Source of the DNA: Streptomyces cellulosae
GTDB taxonomy: Bacteria > Actinomycetota > Actinomycetes > Streptomycetales > Streptomycetaceae
Direction of reading: 5' to 3'
Length of the DNA stretch: 64,000 nucleotides
Assembly (NCBI GenBank): GCA_014655195.1
Contig: BNBH01000015.1
Span: forward strand, 62,001 to 126,000
Made by a program: the position numbers and the translations under genes. The notes under the pieces are model-generated. The model worked only from the letters and a program-made list of their open reading frames with translations. It was not told where the DNA came from and ran no database searches. Shown here piece after piece: positions 33,804 to 41,356 of this stretch. Every line of letters starts with the position of its first letter. Position 1 is the first letter of the stretch.

Positions 33804-33945
33804 ATGACGGCGTGTCGCGTACATGTGTGCGCGCCGTCTGCCGCAGCATAGCCGCTCATACGATCTCCTGCTTCGGATGGTCGGCTGCGTACGGCCCTGT
33901 TGACCTTGAAGACAGCGCCGCGCCGCGCGCGGTTCCACCGGACAT

Positions 33946-33969
33946 GAAAAAGGACCCCGTAGGGGTCCT
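33946..33969 (-). terminator. Rho-independent terminator of the tRNA-Asn transcript
   Basis: On the minus strand, 12 bases after the last tRNA-Asn base, AGGACCCC pairs with GGGGTCCT around a three-base loop and is followed by TTTTT. This is a textbook intrinsic terminator, and it separates the Asn tRNAs from the CAU tRNA gene. Confidence 0.88.
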
Positions 33970-33980
33970 CGTTCAGCATG

Positions 33981-34053
33981 CTCCCCCGACTGGACTCGAA
34001 CCAGTAACCTGCCGGTTAACAGCCGGCTGCTCTGCCAATTGAGCTACGGAGGA
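33981..34053 (-). tRNA. tRNA-Asn (GUU), copy 2
   Basis: This is a 73-base cloverleaf with acceptor TCCTCCG/CGGGGGA, discriminator G, anticodon loop CTGTTAA and T-loop TTCGAGT. CCA is not encoded. It is identical to the copy at 34059-34131, five bases away, and transcribed with it. Confidence 0.96.
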
Positions 34054-34058
34054 CCGAG

Positions 34059-34131
34059 CTCCCCCGACTGGACTCGAACCAGTAACCTGCCGGTTAACAG
34101 CCGGCTGCTCTGCCAATTGAGCTACGGAGGA
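34059..34131 (-). tRNA. tRNA-Asn (GUU), copy 1
   Basis: This gene is identical over all 73 bases to the copy at 33981-34053 and is promoter-proximal on the minus strand. A TAATGT -10-like hexamer at 34206-34201 could start the joint transcript. No clear -35 is seen. Confidence 0.96.
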
Positions 34132-34301
34132 ATGCCTCGTTCTGCATCGAACGCATCCGCCTGGGTATTCGCCAGGGGGCGCGCGCTCGCTGCGACACAT
34201 ACATTAGCGCAAGCAGGGGGGTGCTCCGCCAATCGGTACTCCCCGGCCCGTCGCCGCGCCGGAGACCCACGCAGACTGGAACAACGGGAAGGGTGGCCGC
34301 C

Positions 34302-34607
34302 ATGCGATACCGGCTCACGTTCGTCGCCGGAGCCGTCCTGGGTTACGTGCTGGGCACGAAAGCCGGGCGGGAGCGCTACGAGCAGATGAAGAGGACGGCG
34401 CTGCAGCTGGCGCAGAACCCCGCGGTGCGCAACACCGCGGAGACCGCGGCCCAGCAGAGCCGTGAGTTCGCCGACAAGGCCTACACCGTGGTGAGCGACA
34501 AGGTCGGCGACCGTATGCCCGACTCGGTCGCGCAGCGGGTCCACGCCCTGCGGGAGCGCGCCGCCCACGGGCCGGCCGAGGACGACTGGGGCACGAGCAA
34601 CACCTGA
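34302..34607 (+). CDS. Small YtxH-like membrane-anchored protein
   Basis: The product has 101 residues. An N-terminal hydrophobic segment (residues 3-18) ends in GTKAGRERYEQMK, the YtxH-like signature, followed by an amphipathic helical region rich in Ala, Glu, Lys and Arg. YtxH proteins are stress-associated in Bacillus. The function in actinomycetes is not known. The ATG at 34302 has GGGAAGGGTGG upstream. The longer open frame from 34221 begins in a stretch not resembling this family. Confidence 0.7.
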   Translation: MRYRLTFVAGAVLGYVLGTKAGRERYEQMKRTALQLAQNPAVRNTAETAAQQSREFADKAYTVVSDKVGDRMPDSVAQRVHALRERAAHGPAEDDWGTSNT

Positions 34608-34633
34608 CGGACGCCGCACCTCTCCCCATGCGG

Positions 34634-34639
34634 CAAAAT
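34634..34639 (+). promoter_or_regulatory. Possible leaderless -10 for the FGGY kinase gene
   Basis: CAAAAT lies six bases before the ATG at 34646, where no ribosome site is present. This is one mismatch from TAnnnT. The arrangement resembles the leaderless genes dnaG and dgt in this window, but no -35 is visible. Confidence 0.35.
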
Positions 34640-34645
34640 CGCCGT

Positions 34646-36097
34646 ATGGGGATAGTCGCCGGGCTGGACAGTGCGCCCGATTTCACTCGCATCGTCGTCT
34701 GTGACACGGACACCGGGGCCGTGCTCAGGCAGGGGTACGCCCCGCACCCGGTGCAGGGTCCCGACGCCGGCCGCTCCTCGGACGTCGACCCGCAGGCCTG
34801 GCTGCTGTCCCTGGGCGAGGCCGCGAGCGGCGGCCTGCTGGAGGGCGTGCAGGCGATCGGGGTGTCCGCGCAGGCGGGCGCCCTGGTCCCGCTGGACGCG
34901 CAGGGCAACACGGTCCGCCCGGCGATGACGGGGGGCGACAAGCGCGCGCAGGTCGCGGCGGCCGATCTGGTCGACGCGCTCGGCGGGCGCGAGGCGTGGG
35001 CGCAGGCCGTGGGCTGTGTGCCGGGCGCCGCGCAGCCGGTGACGAAGCTGCGCTGGATGGCCCGTACGGAACCGGAGAACGCCGCCCGCACCGCGGTGCT
35101 GCTGCAGGCGCACGACTGGCTGGTGTGGCAGCTGCTGGGCCGGCCGGTGCGCCGGACCACGGACCGGGGCGGCGCCTCCGGCACCGGCTACTGGGCGGCG
35201 GCGACCGGCGGTTACCGTCCCGACCTGGTGGAGCTGGCGCTCGGGCACCAGGCGATGCTGCCCGAGGTGATCGGCCCGGCCGACGCGGCCGGCACCACCC
35301 CCGAGGGGCTGATGATCTCCGCCGGCACGGCGGACACCATGGCGGCGGCGTTCGGACTCGGCATCGGGCTCGGCGACGCGGTGGTGTCGCTGGGCGCGTC
35401 CGGCTCGGTGATGGCCGTGCACCCCGAGCCGCTGGTCGACGGGCGCGGCATGATCACGTCGCTGGCCGACGCCACCGGCATGCATCTGCCCGTCGTCACC
35501 ACGCTGAACGCGGTGCGCGCGCTGCGCGGCACGGCGGAACTGCTGGGGTTGCCGGACCTGGAGAGCCTGTCCGACCTGGCGATGAAGTCGACGCCGGGAG
35601 CGCACGGTCTTGTGCTGCTGCCGTACCTGGAGGGCGAGCGCACCCCGAACCTGCCGCACACCGCCGGGACCCTCGCGGGGCTGCGGCGGGAGTCGATGAA
35701 GCCGGAGCACCTGGCGCGGGCGGCGTTCGAGGGGATGCTGTGCGGGCTCGCGGACGCGCTGGACGTGCTGCGCGGCCGGGGCGTGGAGGTGCGGCGGGTG
35801 TTCCTGCTGGGGCCCGCGGCCGAACTGCCCGCCGTGCAGGCGGCGGCGCCCGCGCTGTTCGGTGCGCAGGTGGTCGTGCCGCAGCCCGCGGACTACGCGG
35901 CGACGGGCGCGGCCCGGCAGGCGGCCTGGGCGCTCGGCGTCTCGCAGGGCACGCTCGATCCGCGGACCCCGCCGGTGTGGCCGGGTCCGGTGGCGCAGGT
36001 GCTGGACCCGGGCGAGGAGCTGGCGGTGGGTCAGGCGGTGCGCCAGCAGTACGTGGCGGTGCGGGAGCAGACGCACCCGGGGGCGTTCCAGCAGTAG
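34646..36097 (+). CDS. FGGY-family carbohydrate kinase (xylulokinase-like)
   Basis: The product has 483 residues with the actin-like FGGY fold. It has an N-terminal AGLDSAPDFTRIVV phosphate loop, SVGVQAGALVPLD-type substrate strand (here GVSAQAGALVPLD), DWLVWQLLGRP, and GASGSVMAVHPEPL in the second half. It phosphorylates a sugar or polyol with ATP. Xylulokinase-like is the nearest subgroup I can name, and the substrate is not determined. The ATG at 34646 has no ribosome site and may be read from a leaderless mRNA. An ATG 18 bases upstream is the alternative. It is 38 bases after the YtxH-like gene. Confidence 0.83.
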   Translation: MGIVAGLDSAPDFTRIVVCDTDTGAVLRQGYAPHPVQGPDAGRSSDVDPQAWLLSLGEAASGGLLEGVQAIGVSAQAGALVPLDAQGNTVRPAMTGGDKRAQVAAADLVDALGGREAWAQAVGCVPGAAQPVTKLRWMARTEPENAARTAVLLQAHDWLVWQLLGRPVRRTTDRGGASGTGYWAAATGGYRPDLVELALGHQAMLPEVIGPADAAGTTPEGLMISAGTADTMAAAFGLGIGLGDAVVSLGASGSVMAVHPEPLVDGRGMITSLADATGMHLPVVTTLNAVRALRGTAELLGLPDLESLSDLAMKSTPGAHGLVLLPYLEGERTPNLPHTAGTLAGLRRESMKPEHLARAAFEGMLCGLADALDVLRGRGVEVRRVFLLGPAAELPAVQAAAPALFGAQVVVPQPADYAATGAARQAAWALGVSQGTLDPRTPPVWPGPVAQVLDPGEELAVGQAVRQQYVAVREQTHPGAFQQ

Positions 36098-36130
36098 CCA
36101 AGGGGTGGCGCGCCGAGGTCCGTAAATGGG

Positions 36131-36161
36131 TTGAGGTAACGCGGGTGGAGTGTTCGACGAT
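36131..36161 (+). promoter_or_regulatory. Possible promoter of the ABC exporter operon
   Basis: TTGAGG (36131-36136) and GACGAT (36156-36161) lie 19 bases apart, about 50 bases before the GTG at 36213. Match and spacing are mediocre. Confidence 0.3.
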
Positions 36162-36212
36162 AGGGGCCACGGGCAACCGATCGGCCCCTTCGTCCACTCC
36201 GAGAGATGCAGC

Positions 36213-37946
36213 GTGCTCATACGACTTCTACGTGACCGCCTACGGCCCTACAGACAATCACTCGTTCTTCTGGTGGCCCTGCAGTTCCTGCAGACCTGCG
36301 CCACGCTCTACCTGCCCACGCTGAACGCCGACATCATCGACAACGGTGTCGTCCAAGGTGACACGGGTTACATTTTGGGCTACGGCGGACTGATGATCGG
36401 CATCTCGCTGGCGCAGGTCGTCTGCAACGTCGGCGCCGTGTACTACGGGGCCCGGACCGCGGCGGCCCTGGGGCGGGACCTGCGCGCCGCGGTGTTCGAC
36501 CGGGTGCAGTCCTTCTCCGCCCGGGAGGTGGGTCACTTCGGGGCGCCGTCGCTGATCACGCGGACGACGAACGACGTCCAGCAGATCCAGATGCTCACCC
36601 TGATGACGTTCACCCTGATGGTGTCGGCGCCGATCATGTGCGTGGGCGGTGTGGTGCTGGCGCTCGGTCTGGACGTGCCGCTGTCCGGGGTGCTGGTCGC
36701 GGTGGTGCCGGTGCTGGGCGTCTGCGTGACGCTGATCGTGCGCCGGCTGCGGCCGCTGTTCCGCACCATGCAGGAACGGCTGGACACGGTGAACCGGGTG
36801 CTGCGCGAGCAGATCACCGGCAACCGGGTCATCCGCGCGTTCGTGCGCGACGCGTACGAACAGCGGCGGTTCCAGGGGTCCAACACCGAGCTGACCGATG
36901 TGTCGCTGCGCACCGGCAATCTGCTCGCGCTGATGTTCCCGGTGGTCATGACGGTCGTGAACCTGTCGTCGATCGCGGTGGTGTGGTTCGGCGCGCACCG
37001 CATCGACAGCGGCGGGATGCAGATCGGCGATCTGACGGCGTTCCTCGCCTATCTGATGCAGATCGTCATGTCCGTGATGATGGCCACGTTCATGTTCATG
37101 ATGGTGCCGCGCGCCGAGGTGTGCGCCGAGCGCGTCCAGGAGGTGCTGGACACCTCCTCGAGCGTGGTCCCGCCCGGCGCTCCCGTCACCGAGCTGCGCC
37201 GGCACGGGCATCTGGAGCTCCGGGGCGCGGGCTTCCGCTACCCGGGCGCCGAGGAGCCGGTGCTGCGGGCGGTCGACCTGGTGGCGCGGCCCGGCGAGGT
37301 CACCGCCGTCATCGGCTCCACCGGAAGCGGCAAGTCCACGCTGCTGGGGCTGGTGCCGCGGCTGTTCGACGCGACCGAGGGCGAGGTGCTGGTCGACGGG
37401 GTGCCGGTGGCGGACGTCGACCCGGCGCTGCTCGCGCGGACCGTCGGGCTGGTGCCGCAGAAGCCGTACCTGTTCGCGGGCACGGTGGCGACCAATCTGC
37501 GCTACGGCAATCCGGACGCCACGGACGAGGAACTGTGGCACGCGCTGGAGGTCGCGCAGGGCAAGGAGTTCGTGGAGCGTCTCGAGGGCGGGCTCGACGC
37601 GCCGGTCGCGCAGGGCGGGACCAACGTCTCCGGCGGCCAGCGCCAGCGCCTGGCGATCGCCCGCACACTGGTGCAGCGGCCGGAGATCTACCTCTTCGAC
37701 GACTCCTTCTCCGCGCTCGACTACGCCACCGACGCGGCCCTGCGCGCGGCGCTCGCGCGGGAGACGGCCGAGGCGACGGTGGTGATCGTCGCCCAGCGGG
37801 TGGCGACCATCCGCGACGCCGACCGGATCGTGGTGCTGGACGAGGGGCGCGTCGTCGGCACCGGGCGGCACCACGAGCTGATGGCGGACAACGAGACCTA
37901 CCGGGAGATCGTGCTCTCCCAGCTGACGGAAGCGGAGGCGGCCTGA
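36213..37946 (+). CDS. ABC exporter half-transporter with degenerate nucleotide site
   Basis: The product has 577 residues: a six-helix exporter domain (residues 10-310) fused to an ABC ATPase. Walker A is GSTGSGKST, the signature is VSGGQRQRLAIA and Walker B ends in LFDDSFSALD. Walker B has Asp where the catalytic Glu belongs, as in the degenerate-site subunit of heterodimeric exporters such as TM287/288 and BmrCD. The GTG at 36213 follows GAGAG. An in-frame ATG at 36150 lies in the promoter region and is rejected. The stop overlaps the partner start (TGATG). The substrate is unknown, drugs or lipids by analogy. Confidence 0.9.
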   Translation: MLIRLLRDRLRPYRQSLVLLVALQFLQTCATLYLPTLNADIIDNGVVQGDTGYILGYGGLMIGISLAQVVCNVGAVYYGARTAAALGRDLRAAVFDRVQSFSAREVGHFGAPSLITRTTNDVQQIQMLTLMTFTLMVSAPIMCVGGVVLALGLDVPLSGVLVAVVPVLGVCVTLIVRRLRPLFRTMQERLDTVNRVLREQITGNRVIRAFVRDAYEQRRFQGSNTELTDVSLRTGNLLALMFPVVMTVVNLSSIAVVWFGAHRIDSGGMQIGDLTAFLAYLMQIVMSVMMATFMFMMVPRAEVCAERVQEVLDTSSSVVPPGAPVTELRRHGHLELRGAGFRYPGAEEPVLRAVDLVARPGEVTAVIGSTGSGKSTLLGLVPRLFDATEGEVLVDGVPVADVDPALLARTVGLVPQKPYLFAGTVATNLRYGNPDATDEELWHALEVAQGKEFVERLEGGLDAPVAQGGTNVSGGQRQRLAIARTLVQRPEIYLFDDSFSALDYATDAALRAALARETAEATVVIVAQRVATIRDADRIVVLDEGRVVGTGRHHELMADNETYREIVLSQLTEAEAA

Positions 37947-39874
37947 TGGCGGGGCCAGGGGGCCGGATGACGGCGGGGGTCGCTCCCGGCCAGCGGTCGA
38001 TCGACTTCAAGGGTTCCGGCAAGCGGCTGCTCGGCCGCTTCGGGCCGGAACGCCTCACCATGTACGGGCTGCTGGCCTGTGTCGTCGTGAGCGTGGGGCT
38101 CAGCGTGGTCGGGCCGAAGATACTCGGCCGGGCCACCGACCTGGTGTTCGCGGGCATCGTCGGCCGGGACATGCCGGAGGGCGCCACCAAGGAGCAGGTG
38201 CTGGAGTCGATGCGGGAGCGCGGTGACGACCAGGTCGCCGACATGCTCCGCTCCACGGACTTCACACCGGGTCAGGGCATCGACTTCACCGCCGTGGGGC
38301 ACGTGCTGCTGCTGGCGCTGGCGGTGTTCGGCGCGGCGGGGCTGTTGATGGCGGTGGCGACGCGGCTGGTGAACCGGGCCGTGAACCGCACGATGTTCCG
38401 GATGCGCGAGGACGTGCAGACGAAGCTGTCGCGGCTGCCGCTGTCGTACTTCGACAAGCGACAGCGCGGTGAGGTGCTCAGCCGGGCCACCAACGACATC
38501 GACAACATCGGGCAGACGCTCCAGCAGTCGATGGGGCAGTTGATCAACTCGCTGCTGACCATCATCGGCGTGCTGGCGATGATGTTCTACGTCTCGTGGA
38601 TCCTGGCGCTCGTCGCGCTGGTGACGGTGCCGCTGTCGTTCGTCGTCGCCACCCGGGTCGGCAAGCGGTCGCAGCCGCACTTCGTGCAGCAGTGGCGCTC
38701 CACGGGCACGCTCAACGCGCACGTCGAGGAGATGTACACCGGGCACGCCCTGGTGAAGGTGTTCGGGCGGCAGGAGGAGTCGGCGCGGAAGTTCGCCGAG
38801 GAGAACGAGGCGCTGTACGAGGCCGGGTTCCGGGCGCAGTTCAACAGCGGGGTGATGCAGCCGCTGATGATGTTCGTGTCGAACCTCAACTACGTGCTGG
38901 TCGCGGTCGTCGGCGGGCTGCGGGTGGCGTCCGGGTCGCTGTCCATCGGGGACGTGCAGGCGTTCATCCAGTACTCGCGGCAGTTCTCGATGCCGCTGAC
39001 GCAGGTCGCGTCGATGGCGAACCTGGTGCAGTCGGGCGTCGCCTCCGCGGAGCGGGTCTTCGAGATCCTCGACGCGGAGGAGCAGGAGGCCGACCCGTCG
39101 CCCGCCGAGCGCCCGGAGGAGCTGCGCGGGCGGGTGGAGCTGGAGCACGTGTCGTTCCGCTACGACCCGGAGAAGCCGCTGATCGAGGACCTGTCGCTGA
39201 CGGTCGAGCCGGGCCGCACGGTCGCCATCGTCGGCCCGACCGGCGCCGGCAAGACCACGCTGGTCAACCTGCTGATGCGGTTCTACGAGGTGTCCGGCGG
39301 GCGGATCACCCTGGACGGGGTGGACATCGCGCGGATGACGCGGGACGAACTGCGCGCCGGGATCGGCATGGTGCTGCAGGACACCTGGCTGTTCGGCGGC
39401 ACCATCGCGGAGAACATCGCGTACGGCGCGTCGCGCGAGGTCACCCGGGAGGAGATCGAGGAGGCGGCCAGGGCCGCGCACGCCGACCGGTTCATCCGCA
39501 CCCTGCCCGACGGGTACGACACCGTCATCGACGACGAGGGCAGCGGGGTCAGCGCGGGCGAGAAGCAGCTCATCACCATCGCGCGGGCATTCCTGTCGGA
39601 CCCGGTGATCCTGGTGCTGGACGAGGCGACGAGCTCCGTGGACACGCGGACGGAGGTGCTGATCCAGAAGGCGATGGCCCGGCTGGCGCACGGCCGCACG
39701 TCGTTCGTCATCGCGCACCGGCTGTCCACGATCCGCGACGCGGACACCATCCTCGTGATGGAGAACGGCGCGATTGTCGAACAGGGCGCGCACGACAAGC
39801 TGCTGGCGGCGGACGGGGCGTACGCCCGGCTGTACAAGGCGCAGTTCGTGCAGGCGGTGGCGGAGGTGGACTGA
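37946..39874 (+). CDS. ABC exporter half-transporter with catalytic site
   Basis: The product has 642 residues: six transmembrane helices with an extra stretch of about 60 residues between helices 1 and 2 (DMPEGATKEQVLESM region), then the ATPase. Walker A is GPTGAGKTT and Walker B ends VLVLDEATSSVD with the catalytic Glu. The signature is SGVSAGEKQ, where canonical LSGGQ is altered to VSAGE. In a heterodimer this signature contacts the partner's degenerate site, so the change is expected. The ATG overlaps the upstream stop by one base, so the two subunits are translationally coupled. A strong hairpin follows. Confidence 0.92.
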   Translation: MAGPGGRMTAGVAPGQRSIDFKGSGKRLLGRFGPERLTMYGLLACVVVSVGLSVVGPKILGRATDLVFAGIVGRDMPEGATKEQVLESMRERGDDQVADMLRSTDFTPGQGIDFTAVGHVLLLALAVFGAAGLLMAVATRLVNRAVNRTMFRMREDVQTKLSRLPLSYFDKRQRGEVLSRATNDIDNIGQTLQQSMGQLINSLLTIIGVLAMMFYVSWILALVALVTVPLSFVVATRVGKRSQPHFVQQWRSTGTLNAHVEEMYTGHALVKVFGRQEESARKFAEENEALYEAGFRAQFNSGVMQPLMMFVSNLNYVLVAVVGGLRVASGSLSIGDVQAFIQYSRQFSMPLTQVASMANLVQSGVASAERVFEILDAEEQEADPSPAERPEELRGRVELEHVSFRYDPEKPLIEDLSLTVEPGRTVAIVGPTGAGKTTLVNLLMRFYEVSGGRITLDGVDIARMTRDELRAGIGMVLQDTWLFGGTIAENIAYGASREVTREEIEEAARAAHADRFIRTLPDGYDTVIDDEGSGVSAGEKQLITIARAFLSDPVILVLDEATSSVDTRTEVLIQKAMARLAHGRTSFVIAHRLSTIRDADTILVMENGAIVEQGAHDKLLAADGAYARLYKAQFVQAVAEVD

Positions 39875-39880
39875 GGGTGA

Positions 39881-39918
39881 GGGGTGCCGGAGACGTGTCT
39901 CCGGGTCTCCGGCACCCC
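39881..39918. terminator. Bidirectional terminator between exporter and hrdA
   Basis: A 14-bp perfect stem (39881-39894 with 39905-39918) around a ten-base loop lies between convergent stops at 39874 and 39924. It is one of the strongest hairpins in the window. Confidence 0.8.
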
Positions 39919-39923
39919 GCCGA

Positions 39924-41057
39924 CTAGTCCAGATAGCCGCGCAGTTGATCGGCGTAGGCGTGGTCGCGGAGCTTGTTGAGGGTCTTGGACTCGATCTGCC
40001 GTATCCGCTCGCGGGTCACGCCGAAGAGGCGGCCGATCTCCTCGAGGGTGCGGGGGCGGCCGTCGACCAGTCCGTAGCGCAGCTGTACGACCTTGCGTTC
40101 GCGCTCCCCCAGGGTGGACAGCACCGCGTCCAGGTGCTGACGCAGCAGCAGGAACGCCGCCGACTCCACGGGGCTGGCGGCGTCCCCGTCCTCGATGAGG
40201 TCGCCGAGGGCGACGTCGTCCTCCTCGCCCACGGGCGCGTGCAGCGACACCGGTTCCTGGGCCAGCCTCAGCACCTCGCCCACCCGCTCGGGCGGCAGGT
40301 CCAGATGGGCGGCGACCTCCTGCGGCGTCGGCTCGTAGCCGCGCTCCTGGAGCATCCGCCGCTGCACGCGCACCACGCGGTTGATCAGCTCCACGACGTG
40401 CACCGGCACGCGGATGGTGCGGGCCTGGTCGGCGAGGGCGCGGGACATGGCCTGCCGGATCCACCAGGTGGCGTACGTCGAGAACTTGAAGCCGCGCGCG
40501 TAGTCGAACTTCTCGACGGCGCGGATCAGGCCGAGGTTGCCCTCCTGCACCAGGTCGAGCATGGTCAGCCCGCGCCCCACGTACCGCTTGGCCACGGACA
40601 CCACGAGCCGCAGGTTCGCCTCGATCAGCCGGCGCTTGGCCATACGGCCCATGACGACGAGCCGGTCCAGGTCGTGGGCGAGCCGGCTGTCCAGGTCGGG
40701 GGTGAGCCGCAGCTTCTCCTCGGCGAACAGCCCGGCCTCGACCCGGCGGGCGAGCTCCACCTCCTCGGCGGCGGTGAGCAGCGGAATGCGTCCGATCTCC
40801 CGCAGGTACTGGCGGAACAGGTCGGAGGAAGGACCGCCGGTCTCGGGCCGCACCCGCGGATCGACGGGCGGCTCGGCCGGCTCCACGACGTCCGGCGGCC
40901 CGGCCTCGACGGGGTCCTCCGCCTGCGCGGGCGGCTCGGGACCGGTCCCGGGACGCTGTCCGACGCGGGTCTGCGCGGGCATTCCCAGCAGCAGATCCGC
41001 GTCCGGCGCTGCGCCGACGACCTCGCTGTCGCTCTGGGTGAGGGTCTGGGTCTGCAC
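39924..41057 (-). CDS. hrdA: Principal-type sigma factor HrdA
   Basis: The product has 377 residues. It carries sigma70 region 1.2 (SSDLFRQYLREIGRIPLL), region 2 (RFSTYATWWIRQ-type, here GFKFSTYATWWIRQAM), region 3 and region 4.2 (TLEEIGRLFGVTRERIRQIESKTL). The conserved region 2.4 and 4.2 residues predict recognition of vegetative -10/-35 promoters. The short N-terminus and the location next to dnaG fit HrdA among the four Hrd paralogues of Streptomyces. The GTG at 41057 is chosen because GGAGG lies nine bases upstream. The frame stays open to 41255, but that extension has no ribosome site and no sigma-like sequence. Confidence 0.87.
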   Translation of the reverse strand: MQTQTLTQSDSEVVGAAPDADLLLGMPAQTRVGQRPGTGPEPPAQAEDPVEAGPPDVVEPAEPPVDPRVRPETGGPSSDLFRQYLREIGRIPLLTAAEEVELARRVEAGLFAEEKLRLTPDLDSRLAHDLDRLVVMGRMAKRRLIEANLRLVVSVAKRYVGRGLTMLDLVQEGNLGLIRAVEKFDYARGFKFSTYATWWIRQAMSRALADQARTIRVPVHVVELINRVVRVQRRMLQERGYEPTPQEVAAHLDLPPERVGEVLRLAQEPVSLHAPVGEEDDVALGDLIEDGDAASPVESAAFLLLRQHLDAVLSTLGERERKVVQLRYGLVDGRPRTLEEIGRLFGVTRERIRQIESKTLNKLRDHAYADQLRGYLD

Positions 41058-41307
41058 GGGGGCGACCTCCAGGATGATCGCTGCCTGGGGGTGGGGCAGC
41101 GGTACTTCAGGGGCGGAGTTGACGGCCTCGCCGCTGTCCGTCCCGTACGCGATGAGCGGAACCGCGGGGGTGTGCGACCCGTCACCGACGGGCCGGCCGC
41201 GCTCCGAGGACTCAGGCACCGCCCCCCAGTGTGGGGTACGACACATCGTCCCCACGAGGGGCGTGCGATGACTTTTTGCATCCGCCCGGTCACCGCGCGG
41301 TCATCCG

Positions 41308-41325
41308 GAGGGGTCAACACCCCTC
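41308..41325 (-). terminator. Weak hairpin between dnaG and hrdA
   Basis: GAGGGGT pairs with ACCCCTC around four bases, 32-49 bases after the dnaG stop on the minus strand. It is short and has no T run, so it may only attenuate. The remaining 299-base gap shows no convincing hrdA promoter. Confidence 0.35.
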
Positions 41326-41356
41326 GGAGCGGGGCGTGTTCGCAGGAGAAGGGTGC

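Noticed and set aside
33981..34131. Attachment site of an integrative element at the tRNA-Asn genes
   Set aside because: No integrase, excisionase or flanking partial tRNA copy is present. The repeats are two full functional genes with a terminator.
39924..41255. Longer HrdA reading from 41255
   Set aside because: The extra 66 residues have no ribosome site and no sigma similarity, whereas GGAGG lies at the right distance before the GTG at 41057.
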